64,000 nt of DNA, taken from assembly GCA_947166385.1 (NCBI GenBank), contig CAMVEB010000013.1:1-64000 (forward strand), given 5' to 3'. The translations under genes and the position numbers were made by a program. Positions 53,609 through 62,553 of the stretch are shown here, in pieces (the first letter of the stretch is position 1; each line of letters starts with the position of its first letter). The stretch is from an uncultured Clostridia bacterium (GTDB taxonomy: Bacteria > Bacillota > Clostridia > Christensenellales > Aristaeellaceae). The notes below the pieces were generated by a model. That model had not been told where the DNA came from and did not search any database. It saw only the letters and a list, made by a program, of their open reading frames with translations.

Positions 53609-54754
53609 TCATACACGGATGAGCTCTGTTCCCTCGAGCGCACGCTCGATCAGTTCCTCCTGAGCCAGGTGGCTTTCACCCTCGAGAATCTTGTCCATTT
53701 TCGGGTGCGTGGCAGGATGCCTGGGGGTAAACACCGTACAGCAGTCCTCATAGGGAAGCTCAGAAATCTCAAGGGTCCCTATTTTTCTTGCGATCTCAAT
53801 GATTTCACTTTTATCAAACCCAATTAGTGGGCGAAATACTGGCATATCCGCTACAGCATCTGTGGTCCCCAACGCTGTCATTGTCTGGCTGGCTACCTGT
53901 CCGATGCTCTCCCCGGTGATCAGGGCTTCGCTCTCCGTTTCCCGCGCGATCCGTTCTGCAATGCGCATCATGTAGCGTCGCATAATCAACGTTGTATATT
54001 CCGGCGGGCACTTCTCATGAATCTGCATCTGGATTTCCGTGAACGGCACCACATGAACCTTAATTCCGCAGCAGCTGAAACTTAGTTTCCGTGCCAGATC
54101 CAGTACTTTCTCCTTCGCTCGGTCAGAGGTATAGGGATAGCTATGGAAATGAACCGCATTGATCTGGACTCCACGTTTGGCGATCATCCACCCGGCCACC
54201 GGGCTGTCAATTCCCCCGCTCAGCAACAGCGTCGCGTTTCCATTGGTCCCCACAGGCATTCCTCCCACCGCCGGAATCACCTTTACATACAGGTAAGCCA
54301 TATCCCGGATCTCAATGTTCACAAGGTGATCCGGATGATGCACATCCACCTTTAGTTTCGGATTCGCGTTCAGGATCCTGTAACCCACTTCCTCATTAAT
54401 CGCCGGAGAATTCAACGGATACCTCTTGTCACTCCGCCTGGCATTCACCTTGAAAGTTCCACTCAGATCGCTGGCCATCTCGATCGCTCGGGCACAAACC
54501 TCCTCGAAATCCTCCTTCGGCATCTCGATCGCGGGACTGACACTGTGAACCCCAAAAACTCTGGTCACCCGGTCAATACACTCCTGGAGGTCATCAAATC
54601 CACGAACAAAAATTCTTCCGTCATGAACCCACACTTCCGCCCCCAACCCTCGTACCGCATAACGGATCTTCCGGATTAAGGCACGGATAAAGTAGGGTCT
54701 GTTCAGTCCTTTCAGGAAAATCTCGCCGTAACGTACCAGCAGTAAGTTCTTCAT
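53609..54754 (-). CDS. thiI: tRNA 4-thiouridine synthase ThiI (no rhodanese domain)
   Basis: The 381-residue protein adenylates and thiolates U8 of tRNA. It has an N-terminal ferredoxin-like region (RYGEIFLKGLNRPYF), a THUMP domain (about 60-165) and a PP-loop ATPase with LLLSGGIDSPVAGWMIAKRG. The C-terminal rhodanese domain of enterobacterial ThiI is absent, as in most Bacillota, so sulfur must come from the NifS-like protein encoded 16 bases upstream. The family end TCCTVFTPRHPATHP-like motif (CCTVFTPRHP) is present. Confidence 0.95.
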   Translation of the reverse strand: MKNLLLVRYGEIFLKGLNRPYFIRALIRKIRYAVRGLGAEVWVHDGRIFVRGFDDLQECIDRVTRVFGVHSVSPAIEMPKEDFEEVCARAIEMASDLSGTFKVNARRSDKRYPLNSPAINEEVGYRILNANPKLKVDVHHPDHLVNIEIRDMAYLYVKVIPAVGGMPVGTNGNATLLLSGGIDSPVAGWMIAKRGVQINAVHFHSYPYTSDRAKEKVLDLARKLSFSCCGIKVHVVPFTEIQMQIHEKCPPEYTTLIMRRYMMRIAERIARETESEALITGESIGQVASQTMTALGTTDAVADMPVFRPLIGFDKSEIIEIARKIGTLEISELPYEDCCTVFTPRHPATHPKMDKILEGESHLAQEELIERALEGTELIRV

Positions 54755-54770
54755 TTTCTGTTTCCTCCGC

Positions 54771-55916
54771 CTATCTGCGCGTGTACTTTTTCAACTGGTG
54801 ATAATGAAATGCTGCTCTCTCGGCAGCGTAATCGATCTCTTCTTCCGATGTTTCCCTGCTCAGGCTGAAACGCAGGGAACAGTCCGCTCGGGCAGGATCT
54901 ATCTGCATTGCTTTCAGAACCGGGGAAATTTTCTGTTTGCGACTGGCGCAGGCACTTCCGGCGGAAACATAAATCCCGTCTCCCTCCAGTGCGAAAAGCA
55001 TGGTCTGACTTCGAACTGGCTCAAAAGCAACGTTTAAGATATGCGGCGCCCCATTCTCCGGATCCGGTCCATTCACGGATGCTTCCGGGATCTGTTTCTT
55101 CAGAGATTCCCAAAGCCGGACTTTTAGTTTCCGGATTCTTGTACTGTCCGCTGTTTGCCATGCTTCTGTCGCAGCACCCATAGCCAGGATCCCTAAAGTG
55201 TTTTCCGTTCCGGATCGCAAATTGCCTTCCTGTCCCCCGCCGAAAAGCAGCGATTTCACCGCATACCCCGGCTGCAGAATCAGGGCTCCCGTACCCTTCA
55301 GCCCGTGGATCTTATGTGCAGACAGAGCGTAGCTCTGGATGCCGGTATGCCGGAAACGGATCGGAACACGCAAAAATCCCTGAACACCGTCTACATGGAT
55401 CGCAGCGTCCGGACATTTCCTGTTACGAATTCCTGCAATCTCCTCCAGTGGTTCTACTGCACCGGTCTCATTGTTTACCTGCATAACAGCAATCAGCGCA
55501 GTGTCTGCTTTGACCATCCGTTCCAACGCTTCCAGGTCTGCTGTTCCGTCTTTTCGGGCAGGGATTTCACGAACTTGATGACCCATCCTGACCAGTTCCT
55601 CCGAGCAAGCGAAAACCGCCGGATGTTCCACCGATGACATCAGGACTTCCCCCGGTTTTCTGCGGGCTTTCATGGCTCCGAGAATTGCCAGATTGTCACT
55701 TTCTGTCCCACCTGAAGTAAAGATAATCCTGCACCCTTCCGCTCCGGCTGCCTTCAGGCAGATTTCCCTGGTCCGTTCCATCCTTTTCTGAATGTCCATC
55801 GCAGGCTTATATAAAGCGGATGGGTTATACCATCCGCTTTCCAGCAGCTCATTCGCCAGCGCTTTCACTTCTGGGCCCGGTCGGGTCGTGGCGCTGTTGT
55901 CCAGATATGCTGTCAT
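54771..55916 (-). CDS. Cysteine desulfurase partner of ThiI (NifZ-like)
   Basis: The 381-residue PLP enzyme has AYLDNSATTRPGPEV, FTSGGTESDNLAILG, HVDGVQGFLRVP, ALSAHKIHGLKGTGALIL with the PLP lysine, and the catalytic cysteine in VSAGSACASRKQKIS. Being directly upstream of thiI, it very likely supplies persulfide sulfur for 4-thiouridine, as NifZ does in B. subtilis. ATG 55916 follows GGGAG. It is clearly distinct from the desulfurase at 35471-36628, so the two probably have separate sulfur acceptors. Confidence 0.94.
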   Translation of the reverse strand: MTAYLDNSATTRPGPEVKALANELLESGWYNPSALYKPAMDIQKRMERTREICLKAAGAEGCRIIFTSGGTESDNLAILGAMKARRKPGEVLMSSVEHPAVFACSEELVRMGHQVREIPARKDGTADLEALERMVKADTALIAVMQVNNETGAVEPLEEIAGIRNRKCPDAAIHVDGVQGFLRVPIRFRHTGIQSYALSAHKIHGLKGTGALILQPGYAVKSLLFGGGQEGNLRSGTENTLGILAMGAATEAWQTADSTRIRKLKVRLWESLKKQIPEASVNGPDPENGAPHILNVAFEPVRSQTMLFALEGDGIYVSAGSACASRKQKISPVLKAMQIDPARADCSLRFSLSRETSEEEIDYAAERAAFHYHQLKKYTRR

Positions 55917-55920
55917 CTTT

Positions 55921-56469
55921 TTACTCCCTGTAGGCGCCGCGGGGTAGGTATTCCTTGATATACTCCACCAACTGCTCACTCGGTTCCAGGATGATCATCT
56001 TTTTATCCTGATCCTTGGTAAAATAGAAGAAATAGAGCTCTGCCTCCCGGTTTAAAAACCAGTTCATCCGTTTGATCCCCGGCATGCTCACATAGCGGCG
56101 GAATGCTTCCGAGTTCACCTTCCCGAAGCACTCCACATTCTTAACATTCAAGCTGCCCAGTGACTTCCGTTTCTTATTGTTATACACCTCCGCAAAATCC
56201 AGTGCCCCGTTTGTAAATGTATATTCAAACTCGTTCAGGATCTTATCATGAAAGAAATAGGTATAACCGCAGATACCTCCGCTCAGCAGTAACAAGACCA
56301 GAGGCTGCCACTGGAATGCTCCGCGCGTCAGGCTGGCAGACACGGTCGAAAACAGAAAAACAGCGAGCACTCCGGAGACGACAATCACCAGCCAGCTGAA
56401 AAGGTACAAAGCACGACTCAAACCGTTCTTATGACGTGTGACAACTTCTTCCATAAAATGATCTTTCAT
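55921..56469 (-). CDS. Two-helix membrane protein of unknown function (DUF6106-like)
   Basis: The 182-residue protein has two membrane helices close to the N-terminus (about 20-45 and 52-75), then a cytoplasmic region with FEYTFTNGALDFAEVYNNKK and FFYFTKDQDKKMIILEPSEQ. This resembles a family of clostridial proteins annotated only as DUF6106; membership is from memory of the pattern and is not certain. It is packed between the ispA and NifS-like genes with gaps of 17 and 4 bases. No role in either pathway is evident. Confidence 0.7.
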   Translation of the reverse strand: MKDHFMEEVVTRHKNGLSRALYLFSWLVIVVSGVLAVFLFSTVSASLTRGAFQWQPLVLLLLSGGICGYTYFFHDKILNEFEYTFTNGALDFAEVYNNKKRKSLGSLNVKNVECFGKVNSEAFRRYVSMPGIKRMNWFLNREAELYFFYFTKDQDKKMIILEPSEQLVEYIKEYLPRGAYRE

Positions 56470-56486
56470 ATACTTTCCTCTCTTCC

Positions 56487-57356
56487 TTACAGGTGTCTGT
56501 CAATCAGGCTCCGGGCAAATTCCTGAAACAACGCCGTATTCCACGGCAGGCGTGAGATCGCTTCGTTTGCCCGGTCGATTTCTTCACGGGCATCTTTTTC
56601 CGTGTCGGCGATTCCGCGCAATGCTACCCAGGTCATTTTCCCCTCGTCCATACCGGGCTTTTTTCCCATCATTTTCACATCCCCGATCACATCCAGAAGG
56701 TCGTCCGTCATCTGGAAAGCCATACCCAGATGATACCCATACTCCCTGCCGGCCGCGATCTGGTCCCTGTTCGCGCCCGCCAAGGCCAGCCCGGCCTCCA
56801 TCGCAGCCTCCAGCAGGTCCGCCGTCTTGTGGCTATGAATATATTCCACAAGATCCTCCCGCGGTGTTCCGCCTTCAGAGATTACGTCCATCGTCTGTCC
56901 GGCAATCATCCCGGTCACTCCGGCATGTCGCATGATGATCTCCATCGCATGGAATCCCTGTAGATCATCTAACCGGAGCGCCGCTCCGGCCATCAGCTCT
57001 GCGGCAGCATTCAGAAGCCCGTCTCCTGCCAGGATCGCCATATCCTCACCGAAAATCATATGACTCGTGGGCTTTCCTCTTCGCAGATCATCGTTATCCA
57101 AGGCCGGTAGATCGTCGTGAATCAGACTGTAGGTATGAATCATTTCCAGCGCACAGGCAAACGGCATTGCCATTCTGGTATCCCCCCCTGCTGTTTCACA
57201 GGCAGCCAACAGCAGGGATGGTCGGATCCTCTTTCCGCCAGCCATCAGACTGTATTCCATCGCTTCCCGAAGACGATCAGGGATTTCTCCCAGAGACCGA
57301 AGCATCGGCAGAAGCGACTGCTCCGTTGCATTTCTATAATCATCCAGGGATCTCAT
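56487..57356 (-). CDS. ispA: Geranyl/farnesyl diphosphate synthase
   Basis: The 289-residue all-helical enzyme condenses isopentenyl diphosphate with allylic diphosphates to make C15 isoprenoids for undecaprenyl and quinone chains. The first aspartate motif is HDDLPALDNDDLRRGKPT and the second QMTDDLLDVIGD; GGKRIRPSLLLAACE is also present. Its start forms an ATGA overlap with the xseB stop, the common xseA-xseB-ispA order in Bacillota. Confidence 0.95.
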   Translation of the reverse strand: MRSLDDYRNATEQSLLPMLRSLGEIPDRLREAMEYSLMAGGKRIRPSLLLAACETAGGDTRMAMPFACALEMIHTYSLIHDDLPALDNDDLRRGKPTSHMIFGEDMAILAGDGLLNAAAELMAGAALRLDDLQGFHAMEIIMRHAGVTGMIAGQTMDVISEGGTPREDLVEYIHSHKTADLLEAAMEAGLALAGANRDQIAAGREYGYHLGMAFQMTDDLLDVIGDVKMMGKKPGMDEGKMTWVALRGIADTEKDAREEIDRANEAISRLPWNTALFQEFARSLIDRHL

Positions 57357-57577
57357 GAGGACAGCTCCGTCTCCTTTCCATCTTGTAGCATAGTCAGGCG
57401 GCGATTCATTTCTCCTAGCTCCTGATCCAGTGCGTTCAGCACTTTCATGCCCTCTTCATATTTCTTCACAGATTCTTCCAGCGGTAATTTTCCACTTTCG
57501 ATTTCCGCGATCATTTCCTGCACCTGACTGAGTTTTTCCTCGAAACCTGGCACTTTGGTCTCTTCCGTCTTCTCCAT
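57353..57577 (-). CDS. xseB: Exodeoxyribonuclease VII small subunit
   Basis: The 74-residue helical protein has the family pattern FEEKLSQVQEMIAEIESGKL followed by PLEESVKKYEEGMKVLNALD. Several copies coat the large subunit XseA to form the single-strand-specific exonuclease. It is coupled to both neighbours: a TAATG overlap with xseA and an ATGA overlap with ispA. Confidence 0.95.
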   Translation of the reverse strand: MEKTEETKVPGFEEKLSQVQEMIAEIESGKLPLEESVKKYEEGMKVLNALDQELGEMNRRLTMLQDGKETELSS

Positions 57578-58854
57578 TATGAATTCCCTTCCGGCTGTAC
57601 ATCAGCCTTCACTGTTCCATCCCCGAACCGAACCGTCAGTTCCCTCGCTTCCAATGCCTGTGCTTTCTGAGTCAGAACCCTTCCTTCCGTGTCGAACACA
57701 ATCGCGTATCCGCGGTCCAGAATACTCATCGGATTCATGCCTTCTAATCTTTCCCGGATCTGGGTATTCCTCGCGACCGCGGCATCCATCCGCCGTCGTA
57801 TGGTGTGCTGCAGTCGGGTTCGGATCATCTGAATACTTCCATTATGGGCTTCTAGGCTGTTCCGTAGCGCATGAACAATCTCACCGCGATACAGACCGGA
57901 TCGTGCGGTCAGTTCTGCAATCCGTCGTATGGGATTTAATACGCCCAGACGATAAGCCGTTTTCCGCATTTCTGCTTCGCCCAGACTCACACGAGCCGTT
58001 GCAGCTCTTTGCAGCCCGAGTGCCATGGCTTTCACGCGACTCCGAAGTTCCCTGCGATCCGGAAAAACAATTTCTGCCGCATTGCTGGGAGTCGAAGCCC
58101 GTACATCCGCAGTCAGGTCACAGATTGTCGTATCAATTTCGTGACCAACACCCGATACGACTGGAATCCGGCTGGAAGCAACCGCCCTGGCCACTATTTC
58201 TTCATTAAAGGACCATAGATCCTCCGCTGATCCGCCGCCTCGGGCAACAATCAACACATCAGCATCCGTCTGCTCATTCGCATTCCGGATCCCTGCCGCA
58301 ATCTCCGAAGCAGCGTGTTCCCCCTGTACCGTCACGGGAATCAGCACAATCGGAACTGATGGGTTTCGCATTGCGGACACATTCAGGATGTCATGCAATG
58401 CCGCTCCGCTGGCAGAGGTGACAATTGCAACCTTCCGCGGGACCATCGGCAACGGTTGTTTGCGGGATGGATCAAACAGTCCCTCGGCGTTCAGGCGTTG
58501 TTTCAGTTCCTCAAAACGGATATACAGATCACCGATCCCTCCGGAACGTATACTCATCACGTACAGCTGATAAGTTCCGTTCTTCGGATAGACATCCATG
58601 TATCCGCTGATTACAATCGCATCCCCATCCCGGGGTTTCTTCTGAACACGAAGCGTATTCTGCCGGAACATGACACAATTGACGGCTGATTCGTCATCCT
58701 TCAGAGCAAAATACCAATGTCCCGAAGCAATGTGATGGCGAAACCCGCTGATTTCTCCGTGAACCGTTACACTGTGCATCCGGGGGTCCTTCCGGATGGC
58801 TTCTGCCACCATCAGATTCAGTTCTGATACTGTCATCCCGGATTTATCGTTCAC
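57577..58854 (-). CDS. xseA: Exodeoxyribonuclease VII large subunit
   Basis: The 425-residue protein has an N-terminal OB-fold (VTVHGEISGFRHHIASGHWY, FALKDDESAVNCVMF) and the catalytic domain with IVTSASGAALHDIL, VLIVARGGGSAEDLWSFNEE, VVSGVGHEIDTTICD and DVRASTPSNAAEIV. The C-terminal half is a long helical arm that binds XseB. The likely start is GTG 58854, overlapping folD by 11 bases with AAAGG upstream; ATG 58836 is possible and would lose six residues. Confidence 0.94.
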   Translation of the reverse strand: MNDKSGMTVSELNLMVAEAIRKDPRMHSVTVHGEISGFRHHIASGHWYFALKDDESAVNCVMFRQNTLRVQKKPRDGDAIVISGYMDVYPKNGTYQLYVMSIRSGGIGDLYIRFEELKQRLNAEGLFDPSRKQPLPMVPRKVAIVTSASGAALHDILNVSAMRNPSVPIVLIPVTVQGEHAASEIAAGIRNANEQTDADVLIVARGGGSAEDLWSFNEEIVARAVASSRIPVVSGVGHEIDTTICDLTADVRASTPSNAAEIVFPDRRELRSRVKAMALGLQRAATARVSLGEAEMRKTAYRLGVLNPIRRIAELTARSGLYRGEIVHALRNSLEAHNGSIQMIRTRLQHTIRRRMDAAVARNTQIRERLEGMNPMSILDRGYAIVFDTEGRVLTQKAQALEARELTVRFGDGTVKADVQPEGNS

Positions 58855-59701
58855 CGGAAACAATCCTTTCCGCAGCATCCACGGTATTGGACATCAGCAT
58901 AGCGATCGTCATCCGGCCAACTCCGCCGGGCACGGGCGTAATCCATCCGGCCACATCCTTCACTTCGTTAAAGGCCACATCACCGCAGACCTTCCCGTCC
59001 ACTCGGTTAATCCCCACGTCAATGACAATTGCTCCCGGTTTGACCATATCGGCCGTAACAAAGCCGGCTTTCCCAACCGCGGAAACCAGGATGTCTGCCT
59101 TCCTCGTATGCTCCGACAGATCCTTTGTCTTGCTGTGGCAGACGGTCACCGTACAATCTTCGCGCATCAGGAGCATGGCCATGGGCTTTCCGACAATATT
59201 GCTTCTCCCGATGACCACCGCTTCCCGGCCACTGAGTGTTTCACCCGTGGAATGAATCATATAAAGAGCACCTTTCGGTGTACAGGGAACGACTCCTTCT
59301 GCGCCGTTCATCAACGCTCCTGCGTTCATAAGGTGGAAACCGTCCACATCCTTTTGCGGCAGAATTTTCTTCAGCGCAGCAGCCTCATCGAGATGCCGGG
59401 GTAGTGGCAGCTGAACCAGAATACCGTGAATGGCCGGATCCGCATTCAGGCGTTCGATTTCCTCCTCCAGCTGTAGCTGCGTTGTCATCTCCTCAAGGCG
59501 GATCGTGCGCGAATACATACCGCATTCCTCGCATCCCTTCCCTTTGTTGCGGACATAAATCTCGCTGGCAGGGTCGTTCCCAACGAGGATGACAGCCAGC
59601 CCAGGCACAATTCCGCGCTCTTTCAGGGCATCGACACGCAAGCCTACAGTTCTTTTGACTTCTGCTGAAAGTGCTTTCCCGTCCAGAATCTTAGCAGCCA
59701 T
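58844..59701 (-). CDS. folD: Methylenetetrahydrofolate dehydrogenase / cyclohydrolase
   Basis: The 285-residue bifunctional enzyme converts 5,10-methylene- to 10-formyl-tetrahydrofolate. It has GLAVILVGNDPASEIYVRNK with the catalytic lysine nearby, GILVQLPLPRHLDE, PQKDVDGFHLMNAG, VVIGRSNIVGKPMAMLL for NADP binding and the C-terminal PVPGGVGRMTIAMLMSNT. Its start overlaps the TsaD-like gene by 11 bases. The 10-formyl product is the donor for Fmt encoded at 29449-30372. Confidence 0.96.
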   Translation of the reverse strand: MAAKILDGKALSAEVKRTVGLRVDALKERGIVPGLAVILVGNDPASEIYVRNKGKGCEECGMYSRTIRLEEMTTQLQLEEEIERLNADPAIHGILVQLPLPRHLDEAAALKKILPQKDVDGFHLMNAGALMNGAEGVVPCTPKGALYMIHSTGETLSGREAVVIGRSNIVGKPMAMLLMREDCTVTVCHSKTKDLSEHTRKADILVSAVGKAGFVTADMVKPGAIVIDVGINRVDGKVCGDVAFNEVKDVAGWITPVPGGVGRMTIAMLMSNTVDAAERIVSGER

Positions 59702-60674
59702 ATTTTCCTCCCTGTTCCTGCCTGTTCAGATTATTCCTGATTGTCCTGAGTCCGAAGAGTGCCACACCAACTGCATTGTCTCCGCTCATCTCCGGCATTC
59801 CAAATACAGGACGTATGGGGAACCGGAGCGACGATATCCTTATTGTAATCAATTCCCGCAGTAATGCCGACGAGGCGACGCCTCCGGTGATCAGCACATC
59901 CTTTTGCCCGGTTTTCTGGCTTCCGGCCGTGATCATCCGTGCGATGGTACGGGCGAGGAAATCATATACTTCCCGGGCTATATCTTCTTTGGACATTCCA
60001 TCTCCAGACGCCAGCCAGCGTTGTATCTGGCTTTCAGCCCCACTCAGATGACATTGCAGATCACCGTGCTCCATAGAACATCCGAGTCTGCCAACGCTGT
60101 GTCCATTTTTTGCCAGCAATTCCAGCTCAGGCCCGGCAGGAAAGGAAAGTCCCATCGTGACTCCCGTCCGATCCACAAGTTGCCCGGCATGCAGGTCCAT
60201 GCTCCCGCCGATCTGAGTAATTTTCCCGTTTCGAACATCCAGGAGATCAGTTGTTCCTCCTGACAGGTGCAGAGCCAGATAATCGTCCGCTTCTGCCAGC
60301 ACGGTTGTTGCTTTCGCCGCTTCCAGGTGGCCGCGCTGATGGGTGGTTGGAATGAAGGGAATTCCGGCAGCTGCGGCAAACAGTTTTCCAAATGAAGCAC
60401 CGACTTGAAAAACTGGCATATAAGATTCCGCCCCGTCTCGTGGTGCAACACTGGCTGCCACAGCAGAGATCGGACCATGCTCTGCTTTTCGGATCATTTC
60501 CTCCGCACCACTGATTTGCTTGATATGGGAGAATACCGCGTCGCTTTGCCGCAAGCCACGCTCTCCGGGCAACACAGGCAACATTTCCCGGTAGTTCATC
60601 AGAATCCCTTTTTCTTCACTGACCAACGCAATACTAGTCCGGTAATTGCTTGTATCCAGGCCGAGAATCGTCAT
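59691..60674 (-). CDS. TsaD/Kae1-like paralog (peptidase M22 family)
   Basis: The 327-residue ASKHA-fold protein starts ILGLDTSNYRTSIALV and has GERGLRQSDAVFSHIKQ, ASVAPRDGAESYMPVFQVG and the metal pair in THQRGHLEAA, where true TsaD has HxEGH. LHLSGGTTDLLDV and a C-terminal VLITGGVASSALLREL follow. It resembles TsaD, the threonylcarbamoyl-tRNA transferase, but lacks TsaD's typical spacing and the ESSCDET-type N-terminal signature, so I call it a paralog. It overlaps folD and forms an ATGA overlap with nusB, a clostridial gene order. Function is unproven. Confidence 0.8.
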   Translation of the reverse strand: MTILGLDTSNYRTSIALVSEEKGILMNYREMLPVLPGERGLRQSDAVFSHIKQISGAEEMIRKAEHGPISAVAASVAPRDGAESYMPVFQVGASFGKLFAAAAGIPFIPTTHQRGHLEAAKATTVLAEADDYLALHLSGGTTDLLDVRNGKITQIGGSMDLHAGQLVDRTGVTMGLSFPAGPELELLAKNGHSVGRLGCSMEHGDLQCHLSGAESQIQRWLASGDGMSKEDIAREVYDFLARTIARMITAGSQKTGQKDVLITGGVASSALLRELITIRISSLRFPIRPVFGMPEMSGDNAVGVALFGLRTIRNNLNRQEQGGKYGC

Positions 60675-61123
60675 TTCCCGGCCTCATGTTCTCGAATAAC
60701 AGTCCCGAGAATGCCGTTGATAAAGGGTTTGTCATCCGGATCGGAGTAGAACTCCGTCAATTCCAGCGCTTCCGAAACGGAAACGCTGACAGGAGTTTCC
60801 GGATCATAAAGGATTTCCCACACAGCAACTCGCAGTATGGTCAAATCCACAAGGGACATCCTTTCCAGCGACCATCCTTTTGCTGTTTTCGTGATCACAT
60901 TGTCGATCTCCTCCAGATGGTCCATCACCCCATCAAAAACCTTGGTAATATAGGCTCGATCTTCTTCATCCGGTTCCCGGCTGAACACCTGCTTTCCGCC
61001 TGGAATTCCGCCGGTCCGAAGCTCATCGTAAACCATCTTCAACGATTCTTCGCCGCCCTGACCTCCGGAAACTTTCTCAAAAATCAGCTGCATGGCGGCT
61101 GATCGTGCAGTTGTTCGGGACAT
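60671..61123 (-). CDS. nusB: Transcription antitermination factor NusB
   Basis: The 150-residue all-helical protein binds boxA RNA with NusE during rRNA transcription. It shows RTTARSAAMQLIFEKVSG at the start, AYITKVFDGVMDHLEEIDNV in the middle and VDLTILRVAVWEILYDPETP with FINGILGTVIRE at the end. It lies two bases after the DUF2273 gene ends. Length is typical. Confidence 0.95.
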   Translation of the reverse strand: MSRTTARSAAMQLIFEKVSGGQGGEESLKMVYDELRTGGIPGGKQVFSREPDEEDRAYITKVFDGVMDHLEEIDNVITKTAKGWSLERMSLVDLTILRVAVWEILYDPETPVSVSVSEALELTEFYSDPDDKPFINGILGTVIREHEAGK

Positions 61124-61125
61124 AC

Positions 61126-61422
61126 TTACTCTCCATCCTTCTCTTCGTTAGCTTTGGACTGTGCTTCTTCCTGTTCCCGCGCAATCTCGCTCTTCAGATC
61201 AATCACTTTAGCATCCTTTTCCGGAATAATGCGATTGGCCGCATTTTTCATAAATGCCTGCTTATTCTCCACGCTGCCGACAAAGAAACCGACCAAAAAC
61301 AGCAGCGCCAGTACAAGCGTCTTCCAGAAACCAATGACCATCACCAGGGCTCCGGCACAAACCAAGCACAGTCCGATGATAATGCCCATCGACGTGGTTC
61401 CCATTTTCAGCTTGTTCTTCAT
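61126..61422 (-). CDS. DUF2273 small membrane protein
   Basis: The 98-residue protein has two membrane helices (about 10-28 and 32-52; TSMGIIIGLCLVCAGALVMV, WKTLVLALLFLVGFFVGSVE) and a charged C-terminal tail rich in Glu, Ala and Lys. DUF2273 genes regularly accompany amaP and asp23 in Bacillota and are thought to belong to the same membrane-associated stress complex. The ATG overlaps the amaP stop by four bases. Confidence 0.87.
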   Translation of the reverse strand: MKNKLKMGTTSMGIIIGLCLVCAGALVMVIGFWKTLVLALLFLVGFFVGSVENKQAFMKNAANRIIPEKDAKVIDLKSEIAREQEEAQSKANEEKDGE

Positions 61423-62474
61423 TCTGGATCGGCCTCCTTGTTCTCTTCGACTCTGTCCTCCACTTTTTGATCTGGCTCTTCCGGCTTAACCGGTTCGTCA
61501 ACCATTGTTTCCGGTGGGGTTAAAATCACTTCTTCTGCCTCATCCGGCAGTGTAAAAGATCCCGACTTATCTGTTTTCTCAGCAGTTGTTTCTTCCGTTT
61601 TTGAGAAACTTTCAGGCGTCTCTGCAGCCAGATCCACCGGAGGCAGTGGCATAATGCACGGTTCCTCCTGAGTGCTGAATAACCGCTGGTGTAATGGTCG
61701 GTCATCATCCTCCTCGATCTCGTTTTTCAGATTCTCTGCAGCAGCCATGGCTGCCGCAGCAGCCGCAGCTTCACTCTGTGCAGGTGTTTCCTCTGCTGCC
61801 AGTTCAACCGGATTCTCTTTCTGTTCCGATGTCTGAATCTCTTCTGAAGTCGATTCTTCCGCCGGTATATTTTCTTTTTGTTCGGCTCCCCGGGGAAGTA
61901 ACATATTCGCAGGCCCATCAATCAGGAAGGGGGCATCTTTGGCATCCTCTCCAGATGCCTCGATCTGAATCCGAATGGCTTTCACTTCCACACCGCTGCA
62001 GGCAGTAACATACTGCTTAATCTGTTTCTGCAGGTTATCCACCGTCAGTGGAATGCTAATCCCGCCGGCAATCACACCGTTGATCCGAATCAGCAGTCCT
62101 TCCCGCATGTTTTCCATTCGGATACGTTCCGATTTGATCTCGGGATGCATATCGAGGCATTTTTTTACCATACTCTCCAGCGTATCCAGGGATATAGCAA
62201 GTTCCCCGTTTTCCATCCGCTGTCGGATAAACTTATCCTTCCGTCCATGATGGCGGAAAAGCAGCAGGAAACAGTAAATACCGAGCAAAAGCAGGAACAG
62301 CGCGATAGCACCGATAACAATCTTGGCTGTTGTTGATGTCCTGCTAAGCTGTTGTTCGGTAAAACCGATGATGTTTTTCCCAAAGAAAACCTGACAGACA
62401 AGTCCCGTGCAACCGGCAATCAGAATAATGCCCGCCACGGCAACCAGAATCCGATCCAGAATCTTGATTCGCAT
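61419..62474 (-). CDS. amaP: Alkaline-shock membrane anchor AmaP with a long acidic tail
   Basis: The 351-residue protein has two N-terminal membrane helices (about 6-28 and 48-70) and an AmaP domain with ISLDTLESMVKKCLDMHPEI and IQIEASGEDAKDAP near 170. It anchors Asp23 at the membrane. From about 205 to the end it is a low-complexity tail rich in Glu, Ala, Pro and Thr, including AEAAAAAAAMAAAE-like runs; typical AmaP is about 180-190 residues, so the tail nearly doubles it. GGAGGGG precedes ATG 62474. Confidence 0.85.
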   Translation of the reverse strand: MRIKILDRILVAVAGIILIAGCTGLVCQVFFGKNIIGFTEQQLSRTSTTAKIVIGAIALFLLLLGIYCFLLLFRHHGRKDKFIRQRMENGELAISLDTLESMVKKCLDMHPEIKSERIRMENMREGLLIRINGVIAGGISIPLTVDNLQKQIKQYVTACSGVEVKAIRIQIEASGEDAKDAPFLIDGPANMLLPRGAEQKENIPAEESTSEEIQTSEQKENPVELAAEETPAQSEAAAAAAAMAAAENLKNEIEEDDDRPLHQRLFSTQEEPCIMPLPPVDLAAETPESFSKTEETTAEKTDKSGSFTLPDEAEEVILTPPETMVDEPVKPEEPDQKVEDRVEENKEADPE

Positions 62475-62493
62475 CGCTTTGCCCCTCCGTAGC

Positions 62494-62525
62494 CCTCTGT
62501 CCCTGAAAAGTCAGAAAGACAGAGG
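62494..62525 (-). other. Stem-loop between asp23 and amaP
   Basis: CCTCTGTC (62494-62501) and GACAGAGG (62518-62525) pair perfectly around a 16-base loop that itself contains CTGA/TCAG-type pairing. No T-run follows, so it is a probable mRNA stability or attenuation element within the operon. Confidence 0.45.
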
Positions 62526-62553
62526 ATAAATCCCCTGTCAAAAACATGAATGA

